Origin: Defluviitaleaceae bacterium
Lineage (GTDB): Bacteria > Bacillota > Clostridia > Lachnospirales > WRAX01
Reading direction: 5' to 3'
Assembly (NCBI GenBank): GCA_009780415.1
Contig: WRAC01000008.1
Span: forward strand, 1 to 64,000
DNA: 64,000 nucleotides
Of this stretch, positions 45,589-54,770 are shown piece after piece. Under the pieces are notes generated by a model that saw only the letters and a list, made by a program, of their open reading frames with translations, did not search any database and was not told where the DNA came from. The position numbers and the translations under genes are program-made. Position 1 is the first letter of the stretch; each line of letters begins with the position of its first letter.

Positions 45589-46538
45589 CTCTTACCCATA
45601 TCGTATGGTACGCCGGCCGCTTTGGGCGCCTGGGAGCGTTTTGAAGTAAACGCAAGCACAACAAGCGTCACTATAAACGGCAGCATTTTATAATATACAT
45701 TGGGGATATCCATCCTTTGGAGGAACGGGATGCCGGTATACGCGGACGAAATGGCCCTGAGCGTTCCGAAGAAGAACGCGGCGAAAAGGATGCGTCCGGG
45801 CCGCCATTGCCCGAATATAAGGACGGCAAGGGCCAAGAAACCGTAACCGGACACCGTGGCGTTGAAGTTTGTCGAAGTAGGGATGACGAAAACAAGCCCG
45901 CCAAGCCCGGCAAGCGCGCCTGAGATCAAAACGCCGGTATAGCGCATTTTCATTACGTTTACGCCCACCGAGTCCGCCGCCTGCGGATGCTCTCCGCACG
46001 CGCGGAGACGCAGTCCCAGCTTGGTTTTGTATAAAACAAACCATGCCGCGATAAGGATAGCGAAACCCAAAAAGCTTGTAATATAAGTGTTTTGGAAGAA
46101 TAATTGGCCCAGAACGGGTATGTTTCCAAGGCCGGGCACGCTTTGCAAACGGAATTGGTTCTGGAAGGGGATCTGCTGTACGCCGCGCAGCTGGCGGGCT
46201 GTGTAAATGGCGAACGCCCCCGCGAACATGTTGATCGCCGTGCCGCTTATGACCTGGTCGGCCTTCATATTTATGGACGCGTAGGCATGGGCCAGGGACA
46301 CTAATATCCCCGCCGCCGCCGACACCAGGATAGCCAGTATCAGAATGGGCTGTCCGGGCAGCGCGCTCTGGAAGGTGTTGATAAATAAAATCCCCGAAAA
46401 CGCCCCGACGATCATTATTCCTTCAAGGGCGATGTTTACCACGCCGCCGCGCTCCGAAAACATGCCGCCCAGCGCGACGATCAGGAGCGGGATACTGAAA
46501 AACATGGTCTGCTGCACGATAAAATATACTGTGGTCAT
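45585..46538 (-). CDS. nucleoside ABC transporter permease (NupC/BmpC-type)
   Basis: Inner-membrane permease of 317 aa with about eight to ten hydrophobic segments. [19 protein letters not shown] is the family signature, and [20 protein letters not shown] is the coupling region. It pairs with the permease encoded immediately upstream (4-base overlap) to import nucleosides driven by the two-domain ATPase. Confidence 0.9.
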   Translation of the reverse strand: MTTVYFIVQQTMFFSIPLLIVALGGMFSERGGVVNIALEGIMIVGAFSGILFINTFQSALPGQPILILAILVSAAAGILVSLAHAYASINMKADQVISGTAINMFAGAFAIYTARQLRGVQQIPFQNQFRLQSVPGLGNIPVLGQLFFQNTYITSFLGFAILIAAWFVLYKTKLGLRLRACGEHPQAADSVGVNVMKMRYTGVLISGALAGLGGLVFVIPTSTNFNATVSGYGFLALAVLIFGQWRPGRILFAAFFFGTLRAISSAYTGIPFLQRMDIPNVYYKMLPFIVTLVVLAFTSKRSQAPKAAGVPYDMGKR

Positions 46539-47665
46539 TGCCCGCCGCCCCCTTCCGTTTGATTTTCTTTCTTCTTCCTGAATTTATTCGGCATCGACCT
46601 TAACAGATTCCTGAAAACAAGCGCAAACGCGCTGAAATAGATAATTATGGCTACAATGATTTCAATAATCTGCGGCGCAAAATCAAAGCGCTGCATAAAG
46701 AACCCGCCGACGTTGAGGTACGCGACGAAAATTGCCGAAAATATTACCCCCAGCGGATTCGACATCGCCAGAAGCGCGACGGGTATGCCGTTAAAGCCTT
46801 CGGCTGCAAGCACGTCAACCACGTCTATCCTGTTCCCCGCGCCCGCCAGATACACCAGCGCCCCGCCGATCCCGGCAGCCGCGCCCGCGATAATCATCGA
46901 AACGACGATGCTGCGTTTCTCGTTTACCCCGGCATACTTTGCCGCGTCACGATTCAGGCCGCATGCCTTCAATTCATATCCGAAACTGGTTTTTTCGAGC
47001 AATATGTATAATAAAACCGCAATTACTATGGCGATAATTATGCCCCCGTTTACGCTGGATATCCTCGGCCCGACGCGGAATATCTGGTCAAGACCCATCC
47101 TTGGGATTACCGCCGACGCCTCCACGCGCATGCTTTGGTTGTACCGGCTGTCAAACACAGTCTGTACAATTAAATAATTCACCAGGTACATACCTATATA
47201 ATTCATCATTATACAGGAGATAACCTCATTCACATTATAAAACGCCTTCAAAAACCCGGGAATCGCACCCCACAGTGCTCCGGCAAGCATCGCCGCCGCA
47301 AGCGCGGTTATCCAGTGCAGATGGCCCGGCAAAAATGAGCATTTAACGCCGACCAAGACCGCGGCGTAAGCCCCGCAGATAAACTGCCCCGCCGCCCCGA
47401 TATTGAACAGCCCCGTTTTATTGGCGAAGCTGAAGCTAAGCCCCGTCATCAGTATCGGCGTCGCGTGGTAGAGCACCTCGCCAACGGCCCGGATATCCCC
47501 GAAGCCGCTGGTTAAAATTGTTAAAAACGCGCCAACCGCCTGTCCCGGGCGGCTTATCAGCAAGAATATGAACCCCGCGACCAAACCTATCGCAATCGCT
47601 ATCAGCGACGGCAAGAAGCCCGATTTCTCGTTTGGCGCGAACATCCGTTTTAATAGCTTGTCCAT
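46535..47665 (-). CDS. nucleoside ABC transporter permease (NupB/BmpB-type)
   Basis: Permease of 376 aa from the ATG at 47665, preceded by GAGGGGG; the longer frame from 47719 overlaps the ATPase gene and is unlikely. FANKTGLFNIGAAGQFICGA and GLNRDAAKYAGVNEKR identify the BMP-type nucleoside transporter family. Its extra N-terminal segment anchors the second permease half. Confidence 0.9.
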   Translation of the reverse strand: MDKLLKRMFAPNEKSGFLPSLIAIAIGLVAGFIFLLISRPGQAVGAFLTILTSGFGDIRAVGEVLYHATPILMTGLSFSFANKTGLFNIGAAGQFICGAYAAVLVGVKCSFLPGHLHWITALAAAMLAGALWGAIPGFLKAFYNVNEVISCIMMNYIGMYLVNYLIVQTVFDSRYNQSMRVEASAVIPRMGLDQIFRVGPRISSVNGGIIIAIVIAVLLYILLEKTSFGYELKACGLNRDAAKYAGVNEKRSIVVSMIIAGAAAGIGGALVYLAGAGNRIDVVDVLAAEGFNGIPVALLAMSNPLGVIFSAIFVAYLNVGGFFMQRFDFAPQIIEIIVAIIIYFSAFALVFRNLLRSMPNKFRKKKENQTEGGGGQ

Positions 47666-47675
47666 TTTATCCCCC

Positions 47676-49187
47676 TCACGCGCTGCCCGACATGTAAAGC
47701 CCCAGCTCCTGCGGGCCAACGTCCTTCGGGTTTAAATCGGCAACAATCCGGCCCTCGAAAATCACCAGGATCCTGTCGGCTACATTCAAAACCTCGTCCA
47801 GTTCCAGCGACACGAGAAGCACTCCCCTGCCCTTGTCACGCTCGGCTATCAGCTGCTTGTGGATGTATTCAATCGCGCCCACGTCCAGGCCGCGCGTCGG
47901 CTGTACCGCTATCAAAAGCTTGGGGCCGCGGTCAATTTCACGGGCGACGATGGCTTTCTGCTGGTTGCCGCCGGACATGCTCCGCGCAAGCGTCCTTGCG
48001 CCGCGCCCGCTGCGGATGTCGTATTCGCTGATCAGGCGGTCGGCGTATCTGTATATGGCGTCGAATTTCAGGAAGCCGCGCTTCATAAACTGCGGGGTGT
48101 AATATTTTTGTAAAATTATATTATATGCCAGATTATAATCCAGTACAAGGCCGTGTTTGTGGCGGTCCTCGGGGATGTGCGCGACGCCGGCCTCACCGCG
48201 GCGGCGGATGTCCTCCTGGGTGATGTCCCTGCCAAGGAAAGTCAGCACGCCCGTATCAATCGGCACAAGGCCGCACAGGGCGTGCACCAGCTCGCTCTGC
48301 CCGTTGCCGTCGATACCGGCCACGCATACGATCTCGCCTTCGCGCACTTCAAAGCTTACGTTGTTGACCACGTTCTTGCCGGTTGCTTTGTTTTTGACGC
48401 TGAGATTTTTAACCTCCAGCAGAACGTTTCCAGAGGCTTTATACGCTTTCTGCACTTCCAGCGAGACCTTCCGGCCCACCATCATCTCGCTCAGCTCTTC
48501 CTTGTTGGTTGCGGAAACGTCCGCCGTGCCGACGCAGCGGCCCTTCCGCAAAACCGTGCAGCGGTCGGCGCATGCCATTATCTCGCTCAATTTGTGCGTT
48601 ATGAAAAGGATTGATTTACCCTCAGCCGCTAAGCCCTTCATTATGCGCATCAGCTCGTCGATCTCCTGCGGGGTCAGGACGGCGGTAGGTTCGTCAAATA
48701 TCAGGATTTCATTGTTACGGTAAAGCATTTTCAGGATTTCCACGCGCTGCTGGAAACCCACCGTGATATCGGAGATTTTTGCGTCCGGGTCAATGGCAAG
48801 GCCGTATTTTTTAGAAAGCTCCACCACTTGCTCCCGCGCCTTGTCCATTTTAAGGATGCCCTTATCAGTCGTCTCAACGCCCAAAATTATGTTTTCAAGA
48901 GCGGTAAAATTATGTACAAGCATAAAATGCTGATGCACCATGCCGATGCCAAGCTTGGTGGCGTCATTCGGCCCGTGGATTTGAACGGGGCCGCCGTTTT
49001 TCAAAACAACGCCCGAATCCGGCTTATACATACCGAACAGCACGCTCATGAGCGTTGATTTACCCGCGCCGTTTTCGCCCAGCAGCGCGTGTATCTCGCC
49101 CTTCCTCAATTGCAGGGTGATGTCGTCGTTGGCTTTAATGCCGGGGAAAGCCTTTGATATGTTGCGCATTTCGATTATGTATTCCAT
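47676..49187 (-). CDS. nucleoside ABC transporter ATP-binding protein (two ABC domains)
   Basis: Protein of 503 aa with two tandem ABC domains. Domain 1 has Walker A GENGAGKST (about 37) and Walker B ILIFDEPTAVLTP. Domain 2 (about 260-495) has GIDGNGQSELVHAL as a degenerate Walker A, signature MSGGNQQK and LIAVQPTRGLDV in place of Walker B, so it is likely weak or inactive, as is usual in this family. The start is preceded by TATAGGCGGTGA. Confidence 0.92.
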   Translation of the reverse strand: MEYIIEMRNISKAFPGIKANDDITLQLRKGEIHALLGENGAGKSTLMSVLFGMYKPDSGVVLKNGGPVQIHGPNDATKLGIGMVHQHFMLVHNFTALENIILGVETTDKGILKMDKAREQVVELSKKYGLAIDPDAKISDITVGFQQRVEILKMLYRNNEILIFDEPTAVLTPQEIDELMRIMKGLAAEGKSILFITHKLSEIMACADRCTVLRKGRCVGTADVSATNKEELSEMMVGRKVSLEVQKAYKASGNVLLEVKNLSVKNKATGKNVVNNVSFEVREGEIVCVAGIDGNGQSELVHALCGLVPIDTGVLTFLGRDITQEDIRRRGEAGVAHIPEDRHKHGLVLDYNLAYNIILQKYYTPQFMKRGFLKFDAIYRYADRLISEYDIRSGRGARTLARSMSGGNQQKAIVAREIDRGPKLLIAVQPTRGLDVGAIEYIHKQLIAERDKGRGVLLVSLELDEVLNVADRILVIFEGRIVADLNPKDVGPQELGLYMSGSA

Positions 49188-49204
49188 TGGTCACCGCCTA
49201 TAGT

Positions 49205-49234
49205 AAAAACGGCGCGCCGTAGCCGACGCGCCGT
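49205..49234 (-). terminator. Rho-independent terminator between bmpA-like and nupA-like genes
   Basis: ACGGCGCG and CGCGCCGT form an 8-bp stem around a 10-base loop, followed on the minus strand by a T tract of 4-5. It lies inside the operon, so it should give more binding-protein than transporter mRNA by partial termination. Confidence 0.75.
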
Positions 49235-49254
49235 AGATCATGCGTTGCTTATTA

Positions 49255-50328
49255 TTAGTTAGTTTCCGTAACGGACACGAATGCAAGCGGAATGTCGGAA
49301 ATAGCCAATCTCTCGCCGGCGGCGTTCACATCGCCGACGATGTCGATCTCAAAGTTCGCAAGCTGCGCGAAAATCGCGTCGTAGTCCGCCTGGGTGAAGT
49401 TTACAAATCTGGATGTATTCATCGGAAGCCCTACGCCGAGGTTATCCGCGGCAAAGACTTTGATCTGCCCGCCAGGGAAATTGTCATTGTAGAACGCGTC
49501 CACACAGATGTAAACGGATGCTGAAAGGCCTTTCATGGCGCTGGTGATGACGGTTTCGGATTCGGGGCTCTGATCCCTGTCAACGCCGATGACCTTCGCT
49601 CCGGCCGCTTCGGCAGCCGCCATTACCGAGTTTCCAAGGCCGCCGCCGCACGCGAAGATTACCTCAACGCCGCTCATATACCAGCTTGCGGCAAGGGTCT
49701 GCGTTTCGGGGGTGGGGATGAAGTTACCGGTGTAATGATAATTGATGGTTACATCGTCAAGTCCAAGCTTCGCGGCGGCGTATTCGGCGCCCTGCACAAA
49801 ACCGTAGCCGAAACGGACAACCGCCGGAACGGCCATTCCGCCGATAAAGCCCAGGCTTCTGTATCCGTCAATAACGGCGGCGTAGCCCGCGAGGAAACCG
49901 GCCTGCTCTTCAGCGTAGAGAACGGCGACGGTGTTTTCGGCCACAAATTGGTTACGGGTATCCGGGTTTTGGGGTACGCCGTCCAGCAGGACGAATTTTA
50001 CGTCGGGATAAAGTGTCTGAGCTTGATAGATAGATGCCTGAAACAGGAAGCCCGGGGTTACGATGAGCTTTGCCCCGTTGCTTACCGCAAGGTCAACGGT
50101 GTTCAGGTACGCGTGGTCAGACTGCTCCGTAGGCTGATAATACCGGGGTACCATGTTATGCTCCTCGGCGTACTGCACAAGCCCTTCCCAGGAGCCCTGG
50201 TTAAAGCTTCCGTCGTCGATGGTTCCGATGTCGGTGATAAGGGCGAGTTCGGAAGGGGCCTCGGTCTGGCAGCCCGCAATCGTAAACGCCAGCAGCACGG
50301 CAAGCAGTAAAGCGGTAAATCTCTTCAT
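49255..50328 (-). CDS. BMP-family nucleoside-binding lipoprotein
   Basis: Extracellular substrate-binding lipoprotein of 357 aa. The N-terminal signal ends in the lipobox FTIAGC (cysteine at 19). ALITDIGTIDDGSFNQGSWEG and the GFIGGMAVPAV segment are typical of Bmp/PnrA proteins that bind purine or pyrimidine nucleosides. It is the first gene of the importer set, with an AGGAGG ribosome binding site. Confidence 0.92.
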   Translation of the reverse strand: MKRFTALLLAVLLAFTIAGCQTEAPSELALITDIGTIDDGSFNQGSWEGLVQYAEEHNMVPRYYQPTEQSDHAYLNTVDLAVSNGAKLIVTPGFLFQASIYQAQTLYPDVKFVLLDGVPQNPDTRNQFVAENTVAVLYAEEQAGFLAGYAAVIDGYRSLGFIGGMAVPAVVRFGYGFVQGAEYAAAKLGLDDVTINYHYTGNFIPTPETQTLAASWYMSGVEVIFACGGGLGNSVMAAAEAAGAKVIGVDRDQSPESETVITSAMKGLSASVYICVDAFYNDNFPGGQIKVFAADNLGVGLPMNTSRFVNFTQADYDAIFAQLANFEIDIVGDVNAAGERLAISDIPLAFVSVTETN

Positions 50329-50373
50329 TCTTGTTCCTCCTATAGTAAAAAATTAAGTGAAGCCAAAGTATAA

Positions 50374-50793
50374 TTACGAAAGATTGTCCGGGCCAAAACC
50401 GTATGGCAGCAAGTCTTTCAGCGAGTGCGACCTGTAATCCCCCGTTGATTTCGCCACAATAACCTTAAACGTGTCCGGCTTAACAAACTCCATCATAACC
50501 TGCCTGCAAACCCCGCAGGGATAAGCAAAATCCGGCTTGTTCCCCTCGGCCCAGCCCGCCACGGCTATGGCGGCAAAGTCCCGCTTACCCTCGGACACAG
50601 CCTTTGCGAACGCCGTCCGCTCCGCGCAAATTGCCGGTGTATAGGCGGCGTTTTCGATGTTACAGCCCGTAATTATAACGCCGTCATTGTCCAGCAGCGC
50701 CGCGCCCACCTGAAAGCGCGAATAGGGTGCGTAAGCGCTGTCCCTGGCACGGATTGCGGTTTCGACCAGTTTTATTTCAATATCCTTGTCCAT
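50374..50793 (-). CDS. cdd: cytidine deaminase
   Basis: Deaminates cytidine or deoxycytidine to uridine; 139 aa. The zinc site is made of CAERTAFAKAV (about 55) and PCGVCRQVM (about 92). It provides uridine for the phosphorylase encoded in the same cluster. It overlaps deoC by 17 bases. Confidence 0.94.
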   Translation of the reverse strand: MDKDIEIKLVETAIRARDSAYAPYSRFQVGAALLDNDGVIITGCNIENAAYTPAICAERTAFAKAVSEGKRDFAAIAVAGWAEGNKPDFAYPCGVCRQVMMEFVKPDTFKVIVAKSTGDYRSHSLKDLLPYGFGPDNLS

Positions 50794-51442
50794 TTGCGTC
50801 CCCGTACAGAATCTTCACCGCGGAACTGGTGCCAAGCCGTTCGCATCCCGCCGATATAAAAGCCTCCATATCTTCGCGCGTGCGTATCCCGCCGGATGCT
50901 TTGATTCTGACATTTTCCCCGATATGCTCCTTGAACAGGAGTATATCCTCCATCGTTGCCCCGCCCGTGCCGAATCCCGTCGATGTTTTGATATAATCGG
51001 CGCCCGCTTTCGTAACAGCCTTACAAAGCGCGGTTTTCTCATCGCGCGTAAGGCAGCAGGTCTCGACAATAACCTTTAAGACCTTTACCCCGGCTGTCTT
51101 CTTCAAAACGGCGATTTCCTCAGTAATCTTATCAAAATCCCCGTTCTTTACATCCCCCAGGTTTACAACCATATCGAATTCCGCCGCGCCTTCTTCATCT
51201 GCCTTTAAAAGCTCACCGGCTTTAGCCTCCGTAGTATTATAACCCAGCGGAAACCCGATAACCGTACAGATAACAAGCTCCGGAAACGCCTCTTTGGCGC
51301 GCCGGACGTAGGATGGCGGGATACATACCGACGCGGCCCCGTATTTCACGGCCTCAACGCACAGCGCGTACACCTCGTCCCATGTTGAGACAGGTTTCAA
51401 AAGCGTATGATCCACCTTCGACATGATCAGGCTGCTGTCCAT
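50777..51442 (-). CDS. deoC: deoxyribose-phosphate aldolase
   Basis: Cleaves 2-deoxyribose-5-phosphate to acetaldehyde and glyceraldehyde-3-phosphate. Catalytic lysine regions KVIVETCCL and KASGGIRT are present. I chose the ATG at 51442, which has GGAG 7 bases before it and gives the usual length of 221 aa; earlier ATGs lack a site. With cdd, udp and the importer it forms a nucleoside-use pathway. Confidence 0.94.
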   Translation of the reverse strand: MDSSLIMSKVDHTLLKPVSTWDEVYALCVEAVKYGAASVCIPPSYVRRAKEAFPELVICTVIGFPLGYNTTEAKAGELLKADEEGAAEFDMVVNLGDVKNGDFDKITEEIAVLKKTAGVKVLKVIVETCCLTRDEKTALCKAVTKAGADYIKTSTGFGTGGATMEDILLFKEHIGENVRIKASGGIRTREDMEAFISAGCERLGTSSAVKILYGDANGQGY

Positions 51443-51540
51443 AATTAACTCCGAATCCATATATTCTTGCGTAAAAATGATACCATAATTTAAAACGCGT
51501 GTCAATGTCCCTCCCGATTAAAAATTTAAGTAAATACCCT

Positions 51541-51568
51541 TTGACGAAAGACGAATTTGTTATATAAT
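51541..51568 (+). promoter_or_regulatory. promoter of the methylmalonyl-CoA/2-oxoacid operon
   Basis: TTGACG and TATAAT are spaced by 16 bases, about 70 bases before the mutase start. This is the only strong promoter I see for the 10-kb gene run. Confidence 0.75.
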
Positions 51569-51581
51569 AGAGACTGTATGG

Positions 51582-51615
51582 GTATGCCCAAAACCATTTT
51601 ATTTTAGGGGCATAC
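51582..51615 (+). promoter_or_regulatory. leader hairpin before the mutase gene
   Basis: GTATGCCC and GGGCATAC pair as a perfect 8-bp stem around an 18-base A/T-rich loop, between the promoter and the AGGAGG of the mutase. There is no following T tract. It may stabilise or regulate the mRNA. Confidence 0.45.
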
Positions 51616-51639
51616 TGTCCCAGAGCAGGAGGTCCATTG

Positions 51640-53304
51640 ATGAGCGGCAAAGATATGCAGGATTCATTCAACCGCTGGCAGGAGCTGGTAAACAAAACCC
51701 TTTCCCGGTTTCCCGAACAGAAGGAACGGTATGCCTTCGATTCCGGCGCCTGTGTAGAGCGGCTGTACACGCCGCTGGACGCGCCGGATTTCGATTACGA
51801 GCAAGACCTGGGGTATCCCGGGCAATATCCCTTTACGCGCGGCGTACAGCCAACCATGTACCGCGGCAAGCACTGGACCATGCGCATGTACGCGGGCTTC
51901 GCGACTGCCGCGGAATCCAACAAACGTTATAAATACCTTATAGAGCAAGGCTCCATGGGCCTTTCCGTGGCCTTTGACCTGCCGACCCAGATGGGCTACG
52001 ATTCCGACGACCCCATCAGTATGGGCGAGGTGGGCAAAGTCGGTGTCGCAATCGATTCCCTTGCCGACATGGAAATCCTGTTCGGCGGCATCCCGCTGGA
52101 TAAGGTCTCCACGTCCATGACCATCAACGCCCCCGCGCCCGTCTTGCTTGCAATGTATATCGCCGTTGCCGAAAAGCAGGGCGTTCCGGCCGATAAGCTA
52201 AACGGCACCATCCAAAATGACATATTAAAGGAATACATCGCGCGCGGAACCTATATTTTCCCCGTAAAACCCAGTATGCGCCTGATTACGAACATTTTTG
52301 AATACTGCTCAAAGCATGTTCCGCGCTGGAACACTATATCCATATCGGGCTACCATATCCGCGAAGCCGGCTCAACGGCGGTACAGGAGGTAGCCTTTAC
52401 TTTGGCGGACGGCATTGCCTACGTGCAGGCCGCCATCGACGCCGGGCAGAGCATCGACGATTTCGCCCCGCGTTTAAGCTTCTTCTTTAACGCCCATAAT
52501 AATTTGCTGGAAGAAGTATCCAAATACCGCGCCGCCCGCCGTTTATGGGCAAAAATCATGAAGGAGCGTTTCGGCGCGAAGGACCCGAAGAGCTGGCAGC
52601 TCAAGTTCCATACCCAGACGGCGGGCTGTACGCTTACCGCCCAGCAGCCGGACAACAACATCGTCCGCGTCGCCATCCAAACCCTTGCCGCCGTCCTTGG
52701 CGGCACGCAGAGCCTGCACACCAACTCCCGCGACGAAGCCCTTGCGCTGCCCACAGAGGAAAGCGTTATGATAGCCCTGCGAACGCAGCAGATTGTCGCC
52801 AACGAAAGCGGCGTGGCGGATTCCGTCGATCCGCTGGCGGGTTCCTACTACATCGAATCCCTTACAACCTCAATCGAAAACGAGGCCGCCAAGCTCATCG
52901 CCCGCATTGACGACTTGGGCGGCGCGCCCGCCGCAATCGAAAAGGGGTTCATTCAGCAGGAAATAATGGACGCGGCTTATAAATATCAAAAGGACATTGA
53001 GGACGGCGGGAAGATCATCGTCGGCTTAAATAAATACCAGATTAAGGAAGAGCCGCCCAAAGGCCTGCTGCGCGTGGATCCCGCCGTCGAAAACGCCCAA
53101 AAGGAACGTATCGCACGGCTTAAAGAGAAGCGTGACAACGCGCTGGTTGGCGAAACCTTGAAAAACCTCGAAAAAGCTTGTAAATCTAACGAAAACGTTA
53201 TGCCTTATATCCTTGAAGCCGTAAAGGCCTACGCAACTTTAGGCGAGATTTGTAATATAATGCGCGGGGTTTTCGGCGAGTACAAGCAAAATGTGATTAT
53301 ATAA
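51640..53304 (+). CDS. methylmalonyl-CoA mutase, large (catalytic barrel) subunit
   Basis: Substrate-binding TIM-barrel subunit of 554 aa from the ATG at 51640 (AGGAGG at 7 bases). It is separate from its B12 domain, as in archaeal mutases and acyl-CoA mutases of Firmicutes. [16 protein letters not shown] carries the Tyr equivalent of propionibacterial Tyr89, [11 protein letters not shown] the Arg207 equivalent, and [11 protein letters not shown] the His244 equivalent. These favour methylmalonyl-CoA over isobutyryl- or 2-hydroxyisobutyryl-CoA. The residue before the Tyr is Met where Gln is usual. It interconverts succinyl-CoA and (R)-methylmalonyl-CoA. Confidence 0.93.
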   Translation: MSGKDMQDSFNRWQELVNKTLSRFPEQKERYAFDSGACVERLYTPLDAPDFDYEQDLGYPGQYPFTRGVQPTMYRGKHWTMRMYAGFATAAESNKRYKYLIEQGSMGLSVAFDLPTQMGYDSDDPISMGEVGKVGVAIDSLADMEILFGGIPLDKVSTSMTINAPAPVLLAMYIAVAEKQGVPADKLNGTIQNDILKEYIARGTYIFPVKPSMRLITNIFEYCSKHVPRWNTISISGYHIREAGSTAVQEVAFTLADGIAYVQAAIDAGQSIDDFAPRLSFFFNAHNNLLEEVSKYRAARRLWAKIMKERFGAKDPKSWQLKFHTQTAGCTLTAQQPDNNIVRVAIQTLAAVLGGTQSLHTNSRDEALALPTEESVMIALRTQQIVANESGVADSVDPLAGSYYIESLTTSIENEAAKLIARIDDLGGAPAAIEKGFIQQEIMDAAYKYQKDIEDGGKIIVGLNKYQIKEEPPKGLLRVDPAVENAQKERIARLKEKRDNALVGETLKNLEKACKSNENVMPYILEAVKAYATLGEICNIMRGVFGEYKQNVII

Positions 53305-53350
53305 CCATAATGCAGGAGCGATTTGTGATCGCCCGCAAACAGGAGGCACC

Positions 53351-53755
53351 ATGAGACCCATAAGAATACTGGTAGCCAAACCCGGCCTTGACGGGCATGA
53401 CAGGGGCGCGAAGGTTCTGGCGCGCGCGTTCCGGGACGCGGGTATGGAGGTTATTTACACCGGCTTGCGCCAAACGCCGGAAATGATCGCCGCCGCGGCA
53501 ATTCAGGAGGATGTTGATGTTGTAGCCATGAGCATCCTCTCCGGCGCTCATATGCATTTGCTTCCCCGCGTTGTCCGGCTTTTGAAGGATGAGGGCGTTT
53601 ATGACGACATACTCGTCCTTGGCGGCGGCGTTATCCCCAAGGAGGACATCCCGTTGCTGAAGGAGGCCGGGATACAGGAAATTTTCACGCCCGGCGCAAC
53701 CACGGCGGAAGTGATTGAATATATCCAAAACAACCTGAAACGGGCTTTAGGCTAA
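53351..53755 (+). CDS. methylmalonyl-CoA mutase, cobalamin-binding subunit
   Basis: B12-binding domain protein of 134 aa. [12 protein letters not shown] contains the D-x-H-x-x-G motif with the cobalt-ligating histidine and the upstream lysine. [20 protein letters not shown] and [11 protein letters not shown] complete the fold. It partners with the large subunit encoded 46 bases upstream. Its stop overlaps the start of meaB by one base. Confidence 0.95.
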   Translation: MRPIRILVAKPGLDGHDRGAKVLARAFRDAGMEVIYTGLRQTPEMIAAAAIQEDVDVVAMSILSGAHMHLLPRVVRLLKDEGVYDDILVLGGGVIPKEDIPLLKEAGIQEIFTPGATTAEVIEYIQNNLKRALG

Positions 53756-54669
53756 TGGAGCTTGCGGCAAGGGTTTTAGACGGCGATAAAACAGCCTGCG
53801 CCCGCCTTATCTCCTTGGTTGAAAACGAAAGCCCCGGATACACGGACGCGCTGAAAGCCCTTTACCACCGCGCGGATGACACCTATGTCATAGGCATAAC
53901 CGGCCCTCCCGGAGCGGGGAAATCTACGCTTACAGACAAGCTTGTTAAACTGCTCGCAGATTCCGGTGAAAGGGTCGGCGTTCTCGCCATCGATCCGACC
54001 AGCCCCTTCTCCAGGGGCGCGATCCTGGGAGACCGCATCAGGATGGCGGCTGTCTCGGGTAATCCCAATGTTTTTATCCGCTCGATGGGTTCGCGCGGGC
54101 ATTTGGGCGGTCTATCAAAACATACGGCTAACGCCGCTGTTGTTTTAAGCGCTTACGGCTGTTCCTATATTTTTGTGGAGACAGTCGGCGTGGGGCAGAG
54201 CGAGATCGACATCGCCGGGATGGCGGATACAACCGTGATGGTGCTGGCCCCGGGCCTTGGCGACGATATTCAGGCCATAAAAGCCGGCGTTATGGAAATA
54301 GGCGATGCCTTCGCCATAAATAAGGCCGACAAAGAGGGCGCCGGCAAAACTTACCGTGAAACCTTAGCCAGCCTTGATTTTAAAACGGATTGGGACTTCA
54401 AGCCGCCCGTGTGCCAAACCGCAGCCGAAACAGGCGAGGGTGTGGAGAAACTCCTCGAAAATATCATGGCGCACAAAACCTATCTATATAATTCCGGTGA
54501 GCTAAACGCAAAACGCGCGCGCAGGAAAGCCGCGCATATGCGCGATATCGTCCGTGATAGGCTAACGCGCCGGATAGAGCGCCTTATCGCCTCAAAAGCC
54601 GATGTTCTGGAAAACGGCGCCGACCCGTACACTTTGGCGGATGAATTGATCAAGGAGAGATTTCAATGA
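53755..54669 (+). CDS. meaB: methylmalonyl-CoA mutase-associated GTPase MeaB
   Basis: G3E-family GTPase of 304 aa that protects and reloads the mutase cofactor. Walker A is GPPGAGKST (about 48), and AIDPTSPFSRGAILGDRIRM, VETVGVGQSE and NKADKEGA (G4) are present. Gene order mutase-B12 subunit-meaB is common. The C-terminal helices needed for dimerisation are complete. Confidence 0.95.
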   Translation: MELAARVLDGDKTACARLISLVENESPGYTDALKALYHRADDTYVIGITGPPGAGKSTLTDKLVKLLADSGERVGVLAIDPTSPFSRGAILGDRIRMAAVSGNPNVFIRSMGSRGHLGGLSKHTANAAVVLSAYGCSYIFVETVGVGQSEIDIAGMADTTVMVLAPGLGDDIQAIKAGVMEIGDAFAINKADKEGAGKTYRETLASLDFKTDWDFKPPVCQTAAETGEGVEKLLENIMAHKTYLYNSGELNAKRARRKAAHMRDIVRDRLTRRIERLIASKADVLENGADPYTLADELIKERFQ

Positions 54670-54725
54670 AAAAATTCGAGTACAAGTGCGTAAGCATTAT
54701 AGACCTTCATATGGCGCTACTTTAA
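54666..54725 (+). other. 19-codon open frame, possible remnant of a DUF4177-like gene
   Basis: The frame starts at an ATG overlapping the meaB stop (ATGA) and encodes MKKFEYKCVSIIDLHMALL. MKKFEYK-x-V-x-I resembles the start of DUF4177 proteins, which are much longer. This could be a truncated gene, a leader peptide, or chance. No further open frame continues it. Confidence 0.3.
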
Positions 54726-54770
54726 AAGAGAGCCGGCAAATAATAATTAATTCAAAGGAGAATTGTTTTA

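Noticed and set aside
51569-51639. Cobalamin riboswitch in the mutase leader
   Set aside because: The leader is only about 65 bases and has none of the conserved B12-box sequence; only a simple hairpin is present.
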